A stretch of DNA of 64,000 bases from assembly GCA_965221605.1 (NCBI GenBank), contig CBDCSK010000015.1:558001-622000 (forward strand), read 5' to 3'. The translations under genes and the position numbers were made by a program. The notes under the pieces are model-generated. The model made no database searches. It was not told the DNA's origin and saw nothing but the letters and a program-made list of their open reading frames with translations. The stretch is from Aldehydirespirator sp965221605 (lineage in GTDB: Bacteria; Actinomycetota; Acidimicrobiia; Acidimicrobiales; Aldehydirespiratoraceae). Positions 26,352-35,600 of this stretch are shown one piece after another. How positions within the stretch are numbered: the stretch's first letter is position 1; every line of letters starts with the position of its first letter.

Positions 26352-27149
26352 ATGGAAACGCTCATCGACGGGCGGGTTGTGCGCTGCGCCACCGGCGGGC
26401 GCAGCCTCGACGGCGATGAGCCCGGCGTGGTGCTGGTGCACGGAGCGGGCGGCGATCGCACCGTCTGGCAGCTCCAGACCCGGTGGATCGCCCATCACGG
26501 CTACCGGGCCGCGGCTGTGGACCTTCCCGGCCACGGGGGAAGCGACGGGCCCGCCATCGGCAGCATCGCCGCGATGGGGGCGTGGCTGGCGGAGGCTGTG
26601 GACGCGCTGGGCCTGGCGCCGGCCCATCTGGTGGGCCACTCGATGGGCACCTTCGTGGCACTGGAGGCAGCCGCGCAGCGGCCCGAGGTGGCCCGGTCGC
26701 TGGTGCTGCTGGGGACGGCCGGCGCTATGCCCGTACATCCGGCCCTGCAGGCCGCGGCCGACGCCGACGATTCTCTGGCCGGACGGCTCATCACGTCCTG
26801 GGGCATCGGCAGCCGTGCCCACGCCGGGGGCCACGCCTCGCCGGGAATGTGGCTCATCGGGGGCAACACCTCGCTGCTGGACCGGGCCCGGCCAGGCGTG
26901 CTGGCCGGCGACTTGGCTGCCTGCGGCGCCTACGACGGCGCCGAAGCCGCCGCCGCCAAGGTGCGGCGTCCCGTCACGCTCGTGCTGGGCCGTGAGGACA
27001 AGATGACGCCCAACAAGCGGGCCGCCGGGATGATCGACGCCTTTGGGGACGCCCGCACCGTCTACCTGGATCGGGTCGGCCACTTCCTGCAGATCGAGAG
27101 CCCGATCCCGGTCCGCGAAGCTATCGCGGCCGCTCTGGCCCGCGCCTGA
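26352..27149 (+). CDS. Alpha/beta-fold hydrolase
   Basis: 265 residues. Oxyanion VLVHGAGGDRTVW, nucleophile elbow GHSMG, an acid in LGREDKMTP and the catalytic His in VGHFLQIESP make a complete Ser-Asp-His triad. Its position directly after metY suggests a link to O-acyl-homoserine or thioester metabolism, but it lacks the features of MetX acetyltransferases. The substrate is unknown. Confidence 0.82.
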   Translation: METLIDGRVVRCATGGRSLDGDEPGVVLVHGAGGDRTVWQLQTRWIAHHGYRAAAVDLPGHGGSDGPAIGSIAAMGAWLAEAVDALGLAPAHLVGHSMGTFVALEAAAQRPEVARSLVLLGTAGAMPVHPALQAAADADDSLAGRLITSWGIGSRAHAGGHASPGMWLIGGNTSLLDRARPGVLAGDLAACGAYDGAEAAAAKVRRPVTLVLGREDKMTPNKRAAGMIDAFGDARTVYLDRVGHFLQIESPIPVREAIAAALARA

Positions 27150-27166
27150 TCGGGCCTGCTCGCCCG

Positions 27167-27213
27167 AAATCTGTAGAGAAACCCGTCATATAGGAGCAAT
27201 ACCGTGCAGATTT
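27167..27213. repeat. 47-base element with 7-bp terminal inverted repeats, copy 2
   Basis: Same length and ends (AAATCTG...CAGATTT) as the copy at 22325-22371, with the first 22 bases identical and the remainder diverged. It lies between the hydrolase stop and the MFS gene. Conservation of the ends and length with a variable middle suggests a folded or mobile element rather than chance. Confidence 0.6.
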
Positions 27214-27309
27214 GAGGGCGGCCTCTGGGGTGTGACGGAAGTCACGTTCGGGGCGTCTCCGCGCCAGCGGTCGCTGACTTACCATCCCGCGGTGGCGTCC
27301 GGTGCAGTG

Positions 27310-28593
27310 ATGCGGCCCGATCCTGGCGATGACGGGCTGTCGGGCGGACCGTGGATTGAGTCGCGCGGCGACGGACTGGGAGCGGTCAGGTCTCTGCTGG
27401 TCGGGGTGGTCCTCGTCATGTCCTGCAACGGCCTGCTGCGGGTCGCGCTGGGAGTGCGGGCCGAACTGGAGGACTTCGGGCTGGCCGTGACCGGCGTGGT
27501 GATGGCCGGCTACTTCCTTGGATTCCTGTTCGGAACCAGGACCGCCGAGTACTTCATCGCCACCGTCGGGCACATCCGGGTGTTCGCGGCCTTGGCCTCT
27601 GTGGGCTCGGCCGCCTCGATCCTGCACGTGATCTGGGTCGATCCCGTGTCGTGGACGGTGCTGCGGTTCGCCTACGGCCTTTGCCTGGCCGGCCTGCTGG
27701 TCACCGTCGAGTCGTGGCTCAACGACATGGCCACCAACGCCACCCGGGGCCGGATGCTGTCGCGCTACATGATCGTGACCATGGGCGGGCTGGGCGCCGG
27801 CCAACTCATGCTGAACATCGCCGACCCCGGCAGCTTCGAGCTGTTCGTGGTGTCCTCCGCGCTGATCTCGGTGGCGCTGGTGCCGGTGGCGCTGTCGGCC
27901 TCCACCGCGCCGCCTCTGGTGGTGCCCGAGCCGGTCTCGCTGCGCGACCTCGTCAAGGTCGCTCCCCTCGGGCTGCTGACCGCGTTCTGGGTCGGGGTCT
28001 CCCAGGGCTGCCTCATGGGTCTGGGAGCGTTCTACGCCGCTACGGAGGGACTGTCGAACACCCGGATCTCACTGTTCGTGGTGTCGCCCATCGCGGGGTC
28101 GGTGGTGTTCCAGTGGCTCGTGGGGAGCGCCTCGGACAGGATGCCGCGCCGCTACGTGATCCTGGTCGTAGCGGTCGTAGCCGCCTCCTCCGCGGGCGTT
28201 CACCTGCTGGTGGACCCCGGATCGCCGCTGTCGCTGCTCCTGATGTTCGCCCACGGCGGCGCGACGTTCCCGCTGTACTCGCTGGCGGTGGCCACCACCG
28301 CCGACAGCGTTGCACCGGCGCAGTTGACCGGAGCGAGCGCCTCGCTGGTGCGGACCAGCGGAGTCGGAGCCGTGATCGGACCCACCCTGGGCGGGGCTCT
28401 CATGGCCGCAGTCGCGCCTGAGGCGTTCTTCGCGGTCCTGGTCGGGGCCCACGGCGTAGTCGCCCTGTACGTCGTGTACCGCATGTTCGTGAAGCCCCCG
28501 CCGCCGGTGGAGGACCAGGGCCGCTTCGATCCCTGGCCCGTACGGGCCTCAGCGGTGGCCGCATACCTGCTGCGCCGTCCCCGCCGCGGCTAG
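27310..28593 (+). CDS. MFS transporter
   Basis: 427 residues from the ATG at 27310; a GTG 18 bases earlier is possible. About twelve hydrophobic segments, with GYFLGFLFGTRTAEYF near the first loop, DRMPRRYVI in the central loop and several Gly/Ala-rich helices in the C-half. It resembles the YcaD-like MFS branch. Substrate unknown. It stands alone, with the 47-base element upstream. Confidence 0.82.
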   Translation: MRPDPGDDGLSGGPWIESRGDGLGAVRSLLVGVVLVMSCNGLLRVALGVRAELEDFGLAVTGVVMAGYFLGFLFGTRTAEYFIATVGHIRVFAALASVGSAASILHVIWVDPVSWTVLRFAYGLCLAGLLVTVESWLNDMATNATRGRMLSRYMIVTMGGLGAGQLMLNIADPGSFELFVVSSALISVALVPVALSASTAPPLVVPEPVSLRDLVKVAPLGLLTAFWVGVSQGCLMGLGAFYAATEGLSNTRISLFVVSPIAGSVVFQWLVGSASDRMPRRYVILVVAVVAASSAGVHLLVDPGSPLSLLLMFAHGGATFPLYSLAVATTADSVAPAQLTGASASLVRTSGVGAVIGPTLGGALMAAVAPEAFFAVLVGAHGVVALYVVYRMFVKPPPPVEDQGRFDPWPVRASAVAAYLLRRPRRG

Positions 28594-28695
28594 CGGTCCG
28601 CCGCTGACGCCGCCCGCACCGCGCCGAGCGACCAGTTCGCCGCGACCAGTCTGGAAGGGATGTCGGCCCGCCATTGAGACGGATTCTCAGGGGTC

Positions 28696-30525
28696 GTGCG
28701 AGCCCGGCCGTCGCGTCTATTGTTCGGGTTCGTGAGAGCCCGATTGTCGAGCCGCCGCCGGCTGTTCTGGGGGTTGCTGGTGGTCCTCGCGTTGACAGCC
28801 GGCGCGTGCGGCGGCTCCACCGACGATGCCGAGAGTGCCGGGGACCCGGCGGGCTCGGAGGACGCCGCCGCGGGCGCGGAGAACGCCAGCGAAGCGGACT
28901 CCCCCGAACCTGGCACCGGCGCGGAGTCCGCGGCTTCCCCGGAGCGGCCCGGTGGGGAGATCGTGCTGGCCGTGGAGCAGTGGCCCGAATGCCTCAACCC
29001 GCTCACGTCCTGCGCCAACGCCAGCTGGCTGCTGTGGTCGGTGCTCGTGCACGTCCAGCCCCGGCTCATGGAGTTCGACATCGACAACAACATCGGGGCG
29101 TCGCCGGTGCTGGCCGAGGAGCCGACGGTCGAGAACGGCGGCGCGGTGCTCGACGACGACGGCACCCTCACCATCACGTACCGGCTGAACCCCGAGGCCC
29201 GCTGGAGCGACGGCACGCCCATCACCAGCACCGACGTGTGGTTCACATGGCGGGCCAAGCTCGACACCGAGGGCTCGCTCAACACCATCGGATACGACCT
29301 GATCACCGCGGTGGACCACGACGACCCGCAGACCGCGGTGGTCACGTTCTCGGAGCCCTACGCGCCCTGGCGGTACCTGTTCGGCGCGATCCTGCCCGCG
29401 CATGCCTTCGACGGCGAGACCGACATCGCCGGCCACTGGAACGACTCGATCCCGATCTCGGGAGGGCCGTGGCTCCAGGACTCGTGGAGCCCCGAGCAGC
29501 ACATCCTGGTTCCCAACGAGAACTACTGGGTCCCCGAGCGCATGCCGCTGGTGGATCGGGTGGTCATGGTCCCCAGGGAGGACACCGACACCGAGATAGT
29601 GGCCCTGCAGACGGGCGAGGCCATGGCTGCCTTCCCCCAGCCCTTCCCGGGGGCCAAGGAGCGTCTGGCCGCGCCGCTCACGTTCGTTGCGGGTTCGGGC
29701 ACGTTCATAGAGGGCCTGTGGATCAACCAGCGCGCCCCCGACCGGTACTTCGACGTGACCAAGAACGTGCGCCAGGCCCTCGCTTACTCCCTCGACCGAG
29801 AGCGGATCGCGGATGTGGCCCTCGGTCCGATCATCGACGATCCGGTGGTGTTGCAGTGCGCGGGCTGGAACCCCGCCTTCGGCGACTGGTGCGCCGACGA
29901 CTTCGCCCACTACGGCCAGGACATGGCCAAGGTCGCCGAACTGCTCACCGCGGAGGGCTGGACCCGCCCCGACCCCGACGGTCTGTGGGTCAACGCAGAC
30001 GGCGCCGAATTGGTCCTGCAATGGAACACCGTGGCCGGGAACAAGCGCCGCGAGGACGTCCAGGCGTTGGTGGCCGAGATGACCAGGCCCTTCGGTATCG
30101 GCTGGGAGATCATCAACTACGACCCGGGCGAGCTGTTCCAGAACAGGCTGCCGGCCATGAACTTCGGCCCGGTGGCTCTGTTCGCCAACAGCACCAGCCC
30201 CGATCCGACCGTCACCGCCCACTACGACATCAACGGCATTCCCAGCGAGGAGAACGGCTTCAGCGGCCAGAACTTCACCGCCTACGCCAGCCAGCAGGCC
30301 AGCGACCTGGCCTTCGCCATCGACGCCGAGATCGACGAGGCGGCCCGTCTGGAGCTCGTTCGGGAGCTGGGCACGCTGCTGGGTGCCGACGTTCCCTGGA
30401 TCCCGCTTTATGTCCTGCCCAACCTGCTCGCCTGGAACCCCCAAGTGCTGGACGGACCGGGAGGATGGGTGTCGAGCGTGTACGGCGGCTTCTACGACAT
30501 GTACGACTGGACCGTCATCGGGTGA
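28696..30525 (+). CDS. ABC transporter substrate-binding lipoprotein (SBP family 5)
   Basis: 609 residues from GTG at 28696; a second GTG at 28732 is also possible. An Arg-rich N-region, a hydrophobic stretch and the lipobox TAGAC mark a lipoprotein, followed by an Ala/Glu/Asp-rich linker. The body is a family 5 peptide/nickel-type binding protein (VTFSEPYAPWRYLFGAILPAHAF, VRQALAYSLDRERIADVALG). It captures oligopeptides or related solutes for the permeases downstream. Confidence 0.88.
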   Translation: MRARPSRLLFGFVRARLSSRRRLFWGLLVVLALTAGACGGSTDDAESAGDPAGSEDAAAGAENASEADSPEPGTGAESAASPERPGGEIVLAVEQWPECLNPLTSCANASWLLWSVLVHVQPRLMEFDIDNNIGASPVLAEEPTVENGGAVLDDDGTLTITYRLNPEARWSDGTPITSTDVWFTWRAKLDTEGSLNTIGYDLITAVDHDDPQTAVVTFSEPYAPWRYLFGAILPAHAFDGETDIAGHWNDSIPISGGPWLQDSWSPEQHILVPNENYWVPERMPLVDRVVMVPREDTDTEIVALQTGEAMAAFPQPFPGAKERLAAPLTFVAGSGTFIEGLWINQRAPDRYFDVTKNVRQALAYSLDRERIADVALGPIIDDPVVLQCAGWNPAFGDWCADDFAHYGQDMAKVAELLTAEGWTRPDPDGLWVNADGAELVLQWNTVAGNKRREDVQALVAEMTRPFGIGWEIINYDPGELFQNRLPAMNFGPVALFANSTSPDPTVTAHYDINGIPSEENGFSGQNFTAYASQQASDLAFAIDAEIDEAARLELVRELGTLLGADVPWIPLYVLPNLLAWNPQVLDGPGGWVSSVYGGFYDMYDWTVIG

Positions 30526-30621
30526 GCCCGGTGCGTCGTTGTCGGGTGGTTGGCTCCGGTTCGCGTCGGGTGAGTCCGTGGGCTGTTGCCGGGTGGCGCC
30601 CTTTGGTTCGCGTCGGGTGAG
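30519..30621 (+). repeat. Two-copy 48-base tandem repeat between binding-protein and permease genes
   Basis: CGGGTGAG recurs at 30519, 30567 and 30614, with the segment between each copy similar (GGTTCGCGT before copies 2 and 3, and CGGGTGG midway). The unit is 47-48 bases and imperfect. It starts within the last codons of the binding-protein gene and reaches to just before the permease start, so it lengthens the intercistronic gap. Confidence 0.6.
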
Positions 30622-30627
30622 CCGCCG

Positions 30628-31608
30628 TTGATCCGGTACGCGGCGCGCCGGCTGGTTGTCACCGCGCCGATCCTGCTGCTCATCTCGCTGGCCACCTTCT
30701 GGGCCGCGGGCGAGATCGCCAGCCCCGCGGCCCAGCTCACCGTCAACCCCCGCATCAGCGCCGAGGCCCGCCAGGCCTACATCGACTCGTTGGGCCTCGA
30801 AGACCCCTTCGGGGCGCGCTACCTGACGTGGCTGGGCAACTTCGTCACCGGCGACCTGGGCACGTCGCTGGTGCGCAACGGCCAGGAGGTGTGGCCCTTC
30901 GTGGAGAGCGCCCTGGCCAACACCCTGGTGCTGGTGACCGCGGCCGTGACCCTGTCGGTCGCGGTCGGCCTCGCCATCGGCTCGCTGTCGGCCATCCGCC
31001 AGGGGTCACTGGTGGATCACGGTGCCACCGCGGTGTCGTTCCTGGGCATCTCGATCCCGGTGTTCTGGCTGGGCTTGATGCTCCAACTCTTCTTCGGTCT
31101 CTATCTGGCCAACTGGCTGGGAGTCGGCCCGCCCCTGCTGCCCACGGCCGGGATCTACTCGCCGGGCCAGCAGGGGTTCGACCTGATCGACCGGGCCCGC
31201 CACCTGGCCCTTCCGGTGATGGCGCTGTCGCTGCAGCTGATGGCCGTCTACAGCCGCTACATGCGGGCGTCCATGTTGGACGTGATGGGGTCGGACTTCA
31301 TCCGCACGGCCCGGGCCAAGGGCCTGGGCGAGCCGTCGGTCGTCGTCCGCCACGGGGTGCGCAACGCCCTCATTCCGGTGACCACCCAGGCGGCGGTGGA
31401 TGTGGGGCTGCTGGTCGGCGGACTCATCGTCACCGAGCGGGTGTTCCAGTACCCGGGGATGGGGCTGCTGTTCCTCGACGCGCTCCATGCGGGCGACTAC
31501 CCGATACTGCTGGCCACGGTGATGATCGTGTCGGCCTCGGTGTTCGCGATGAACCTGGCCGCGGACCTGCTCTACGCCGTGCTCGACCCGAGGATCCGCC
31601 GTGCCTGA
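30628..31608 (+). CDS. ABC transporter permease (DppB/OppB type)
   Basis: 326 residues from TTG at 30628, chosen because IRYAARRLVVTAPILLLIS is the normal DppB N-terminus; the frame is open 14 codons further upstream. Six membrane segments are expected. The EAA loop appears as ARAKGLGEPSVVVRHGVRNALIPV. It forms the membrane channel with the next gene; GTG of that gene overlaps this stop by 8 bases. Confidence 0.87.
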   Translation: MIRYAARRLVVTAPILLLISLATFWAAGEIASPAAQLTVNPRISAEARQAYIDSLGLEDPFGARYLTWLGNFVTGDLGTSLVRNGQEVWPFVESALANTLVLVTAAVTLSVAVGLAIGSLSAIRQGSLVDHGATAVSFLGISIPVFWLGLMLQLFFGLYLANWLGVGPPLLPTAGIYSPGQQGFDLIDRARHLALPVMALSLQLMAVYSRYMRASMLDVMGSDFIRTARAKGLGEPSVVVRHGVRNALIPVTTQAAVDVGLLVGGLIVTERVFQYPGMGLLFLDALHAGDYPILLATVMIVSASVFAMNLAADLLYAVLDPRIRRA

Positions 31609-32515
31609 GCACACCGCCGACCCCGGACCGCTGGTGCGCGACGAGCGCGAGCTGCCGGATTACGGGCAGGCTCCCGAATGGCTGACGGTGCTGCGGCGCT
31701 TCGGTAGGCACCGCACCGCGGTGGTGTCGGCCGTGGTGCTGGCCATCGTCGTGGCGTGTGCGGCGCTGGCCGACCTGATCGCCCCCTACGGCGCGACCGA
31801 GCAGCACCTGGACCGCATCCTGGAGTCACCGAGCCGGGACTTCCTGCTGGGAACTGACACCCTCGGGCGCGACAACCTCAGCCGGATCCTCTACGGCGGC
31901 CGGGTATCGCTGCTGGTCGGCGGGGCGGTCGCGCTGATAAGCGGGGTTGTCGGGACCACCGTCGGGCTGGTGGCCGGGTACTACGGCCGCTGGGTCGACG
32001 CGGTGCTGATGCGGGCGACCGACACGATGCTGGCCCTCCCCGGGCTGATGGTGGTGATCATCGCGGCCCGGATCCTTGGCGACGGCGTCTGGGATGTGGT
32101 GATCGTCCTAGCCGGAATCAGTTGGATGATCCTGGCGCGGATCGTCAGGGGCAAAGTGCTGGCCCTGCGCGAGCGCGAGTTCGTGGAGGCGGCCCGGGCC
32201 CTCGGGGTGCCCAACCGCAGGATCATCGTTCGCCACCTGCTGCCCAACCTGGCCGGCGAGGTGATGGTGTCGGTGTCGCTCACGGTGGCCGCAGCCATCC
32301 TGGCCGAGTCGACGCTCAGCTTCCTGGGCCTCGGTGTGAGCGCCACCCGTACCGCCACCTGGGGCAACATGCTGGGCGGCAACGAGGGATTCGTGATCAT
32401 CGCGCCCTGGCTGGTGTGGGCGCCCGGGCTGGCCATCGTGGTGACCGCGCTGTGCGTGAACTTCATCGGCGACGGCCTGCGCGACTCGCTCGACCCGACC
32501 CAGGACCACCGATGA
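31601..32515 (+). CDS. ABC transporter permease (DppC/OppC type)
   Basis: 304 residues from GTG. The N-terminal cytoplasmic tail is followed by the DppC landmarks LLGTDTLGRDNLSRILYGGR and the EAA loop EAARALGVPNRRIIVRHLLPN. It is the second channel subunit. Its stop overlaps the ATG of the ATPase gene by 4 bases (ATGA), showing a coupled operon. Confidence 0.88.
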   Translation: MPEHTADPGPLVRDERELPDYGQAPEWLTVLRRFGRHRTAVVSAVVLAIVVACAALADLIAPYGATEQHLDRILESPSRDFLLGTDTLGRDNLSRILYGGRVSLLVGGAVALISGVVGTTVGLVAGYYGRWVDAVLMRATDTMLALPGLMVVIIAARILGDGVWDVVIVLAGISWMILARIVRGKVLALREREFVEAARALGVPNRRIIVRHLLPNLAGEVMVSVSLTVAAAILAESTLSFLGLGVSATRTATWGNMLGGNEGFVIIAPWLVWAPGLAIVVTALCVNFIGDGLRDSLDPTQDHR

Positions 32516-33548
32516 GCGGCGGCGAGACCCGGCGGCCGGGTGGACCGGGCACTCGCGAGGTCTTGCTGTCGGTGCGGAACCTCCGCACCGAGATTGAGAC
32601 CGACGAGGGCACGCTGGTGGCCGTCGACGACATCAGCTTCGACCTGTTCGCCGGCGAGGTGCTGGCGGTGGTAGGGGAATCGGGCTGCGGCAAGACGATG
32701 CTGGCCCTGTCCATCCTGGGGCTGCTCCCGGGTCCGAGGGCGAGCACGACCGCCGGCGAGGTGCGACTGGCGGGCGAGGACCTGCTGGCAGCTTCGCCGC
32801 TGCGCCGCCGCCGGGGCGCGGGGCGCGGAGATAGCCATGATCTTCCAGGACCCGCTCACCGCTCTCAACCCTGTGCACCGCGTCGGGGACCAGATCGCGG
32901 AGATGCTCAGAGCCCACCGGCCGTTACGAAAGCGCTACGCCCGCCTCCGGGCCGAGGACCTGCTCGAGCGGGTCGGCATCCCCGACGGCCGACCGGCGGG
33001 CCCGCTGCTATCCCCATGAGCTGTCGGGCGGGATGCGCCAGCGGGTCATGATCGCCATGGCGGTAGCACTGGACCCCGTAGTGCTCATCGCCGACGAGCC
33101 GACCACCGCGCTCGACGCCACCGTGCAGGCCCAGGTGCTGGAGGTCCTGTCGGAGGTGAGACAGCGCATGTCCGGCGCCATGATGATCATCACCCACGAC
33201 CTCGGGGTGGTCGCCGGTGCGGCCGACCGGGTGATGGTGATGTACGCCGGGCACTGCGTGGAGCGGGGCGACGTGCACGACGTGTACCACCGGCCGAGCC
33301 ACCCGTACACGGCCGGCCTGCTCGCAGCGGTGCCCCGCCTAAACATGACCGCGGCCCGGCTCACGCCCATCGCCGGCTCGCCACCGGTGCCGACCGGCGC
33401 GGCTCCGGGATGCAGCTTCGCGCCCCGCTGCCCCCTGGCCACCGGCATCTGCGAGCAGCAGCGGCCCGACCTGCGCGGCCGGGAAGGCCGCCCGGCGGAG
33501 GCCGCTTCGACGGAGGCGGCCGTGGCCTGCCACCACTCGGCCGTCTAG
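32512..33548 (+). pseudogene. ABC transporter ATPase (DppD/OppD type), two frameshifts
   Basis: The homology is continuous but uses three frames. Frame 1 gives Walker A GESGCGKTM. Near 32800-32830, in a CCGCCGCCGGGG run, it shifts to AEIAMIFQDPLTALNPV. Near 32985-33005 it shifts again to YPHELSGGMRQRVMIAM, then DEPTTALDATVQAQVL and FAPRCPLATGIC. Removing one base at each point would give about 344 residues, normal for DppD. Both sites are GC homopolymer-like, so sequencing error is as likely as true loss. No partner DppF follows. Confidence 0.85.
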
Positions 33549-33619
33549 GGTCCAAGCTGACGGCGTTGCCATTAGCATTGCCGTTGCAGGCACTCGCGGG
33601 TTGCAGATGAAGGGAGCGC

Positions 33620-33988
33620 ATGATGGCGGCAAGAAGCTCGTCGGCTTGGCACGCATGGGTTGAGGGGGTGTTCGACGACCGGGTCAACCGGTCCCGTCCC
33701 CGCGCGCTGAGAGCGCTCGCGGAGTGGGCGGCAGCCTCGGTGGCCGTGAATGGCGACGTCTACTCGGGTATCTCCGCGGGGTATGCGGCCGTGTCGCGCG
33801 CCGCCGAGTCGCCGGAGGCGACGATCCGGGCTGCCCGCTACGCCATCTGGCACGCGGTGACGTCGCTGCGCGAGAGCAGTCCCGACGATGTCGATGTGTG
33901 GCATTTCGAGCTGCACGCCGCCGGCGAGCTGATAGGCCTCCGCCTGCCTGACCGTCCCCACCTGGCCGACCTGTCCGTAGCCGGCTGA
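33620..33988 (+). CDS. Hypothetical protein
   Basis: 122 residues; a GGGAG lies about 7 bases before a double ATG start. The sequence is helix-rich and Ala-rich with conserved-looking aromatic residues (WHAWVEGVFDD, VWHFELHAAGELIGLRLP). I recognise no family. It lies downstream of the broken ATPase gene and converges with the MttB-like gene. Confidence 0.5.
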   Translation: MMAARSSSAWHAWVEGVFDDRVNRSRPRALRALAEWAAASVAVNGDVYSGISAGYAAVSRAAESPEATIRAARYAIWHAVTSLRESSPDDVDVWHFELHAAGELIGLRLPDRPHLADLSVAG

Positions 33989-33999
33989 CCTGCCCTGGC

Positions 34000-34031
34000 A
34001 GGCCGACCGGTCTCAAGGGGCTGATCGGCCT
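34000..34031. terminator. Hairpin between convergent genes
   Basis: AGGCCGA (34000-34006) pairs with TCGGCCT (34025-34031) across 18 bases, in the 49-base gap between the hypothetical gene ending at 33988 and the MttB-like gene ending at 34038. The position suits a bidirectional terminator, but there is no U-tract. Confidence 0.35.
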
Positions 34032-34037
34032 GTCCCG

Positions 34038-35570
34038 TCAGCCGATCTCGTCGGGCATCTCGTCCTTGCGTCGAGCGACGTAGTCGCGCAACTCGGCGTC
34101 CACTGCCTCGTCCATCGACGGCGGCTCGTAGTCGGCCAGGATCTGCTTCCAGCGGGCGTTGGCCCGCTGGGCCGCCGACAGGGACCCCTCCTCGGTCCAT
34201 TGCTCGTAGCTGGCCGCGTCGCTGAGGTCCGAGCGCCAGAAGGCGTTCTCGAAATTGGCCAGGGTGTGCGGGTTGCCCAGGAAGTGGTCGCCGTGGGCGT
34301 TGGTGCGGAACGCCTCCATGGCCTGGCCGTTGTCGCTGGTGTCCACGCCCCGGGCCCACACCTCCATGGCGCCGAGCTGGTCGGCGTCGAGGATGAGCTT
34401 CTCATAGCCGAGGGCCAGCCCGCCCTCCTGCCAGCCCGCGGCGTGCAGCACGAAGTTCACCCCCGCCTGCACCGTGGGGAGCAGGGTGTGGGCTGACTCG
34501 TAGGCGGCCTGGGCGTCGGGCAGCTTCGAGGAGGTGAACTGACCGCCGGAACGGAACGGGACACCGACCCGGCGAGCCAGCGACGCCATCACGTAGATGG
34601 CCTGACCGGCCTCGGGCGTTCCGAACGTGGGTGCCCCGGTGGCCATCGACATCGACGACGCGAACGTCCCGAACACGACCGGCGCGCCGGGCCGCACCAG
34701 CTGCAGGTAGGCCATGCCCGACAGGGCCTCGGCCAGCGCCTGCGCGGCCAGGCCGGCCACCGTCACCGGCGACATCGCCCCGGCCAGGATGAACGGGCTG
34801 ATGATGCAGGCCTGGTTGGCCCGGGCGTAGGTGGTGGCCGCGCCCAGCATGGTGGCGTCCCAGCGCATCGGGGAGGAGGCGTTGATCAGCGAGGTCATCA
34901 CCGTCCGGTCGGCGAGGTCGCCGCCGAACGCGATGCGGGCCATCTCGACGGAGTCGGCGGCACGGGAGGCCGCGGTCACCGAGCCCATGAACGGCTTGTC
35001 GCTGTAGCGCAGGTGGGCGTACACCATGTCGAGGTGGCGCTTGTTGACCGGCACATCCACGGGCTCGCACACCGTGCCCCCGCTGTGGTGCAGCTGCGGA
35101 AGGGCGTAGGCGAGCTTCACCACGTTCTCGAAGTCCTCCAGCGTCGCGTAGCGGCGGCCCCGGTCCAGGTCCATCACGAACGGCGACCCGTAGTTCGGGG
35201 CGAACACGGTGGCGTCCCCGCCCACCTTCACACTGCGAGCGGGGTTGCGGGCGTGCTGGGTATAGACGGCGGGCGCGTTGTCCTGCACGATCTGGCGGCA
35301 CAGCCCGGGCGGGAACCGCACCAGCTCGCCGTCTGTCTCCGCGCCGGCGGCACGCCACAGGTCCAAGGCTTCACCGAAGTCCTGGAAGGCGATGCCGACC
35401 TCCGACAGGATCGTCTCGGCGTTGCGCTCGATCAGCTCCAGGCTCTCGTCGTCGAGTATGTCCACCGGCGGCAGGCGCCGGACCAGGTACGGCGCCGTCT
35501 CTGCTGAGGCGGCTCGCGCCGCCCGCCGGCCGGCCCTGCCTCCGCCTCTGCGTCCTCGTGCCTCGCTCAT
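34038..35570 (-). CDS. Trimethylamine methyltransferase (MttB) family protein, non-pyrrolysine
   Basis: 510 residues. Full-length MttB/MtgB superfamily fold with LEDFENVVKLAYALPQLHHSG, VTAASRAADSVEMARIAFGG and SGMAYLQLVRPGAPVVFG. No in-frame amber codon, so it is not a pyrrolysine enzyme; non-Pyl members such as MtgB demethylate glycine betaine or related quaternary amines onto a corrinoid protein. It is the last gene of the minus-strand corrinoid operon. The exact substrate cannot be read from the sequence. Confidence 0.87.
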   Translation of the reverse strand: MSEARGRRGGGRAGRRAARAASAETAPYLVRRLPPVDILDDESLELIERNAETILSEVGIAFQDFGEALDLWRAAGAETDGELVRFPPGLCRQIVQDNAPAVYTQHARNPARSVKVGGDATVFAPNYGSPFVMDLDRGRRYATLEDFENVVKLAYALPQLHHSGGTVCEPVDVPVNKRHLDMVYAHLRYSDKPFMGSVTAASRAADSVEMARIAFGGDLADRTVMTSLINASSPMRWDATMLGAATTYARANQACIISPFILAGAMSPVTVAGLAAQALAEALSGMAYLQLVRPGAPVVFGTFASSMSMATGAPTFGTPEAGQAIYVMASLARRVGVPFRSGGQFTSSKLPDAQAAYESAHTLLPTVQAGVNFVLHAAGWQEGGLALGYEKLILDADQLGAMEVWARGVDTSDNGQAMEAFRTNAHGDHFLGNPHTLANFENAFWRSDLSDAASYEQWTEEGSLSAAQRANARWKQILADYEPPSMDEAVDAELRDYVARRKDEMPDEIG

Positions 35571-35600
35571 GATGCGACTCTCACAGTTGCTTCCCTGGGA

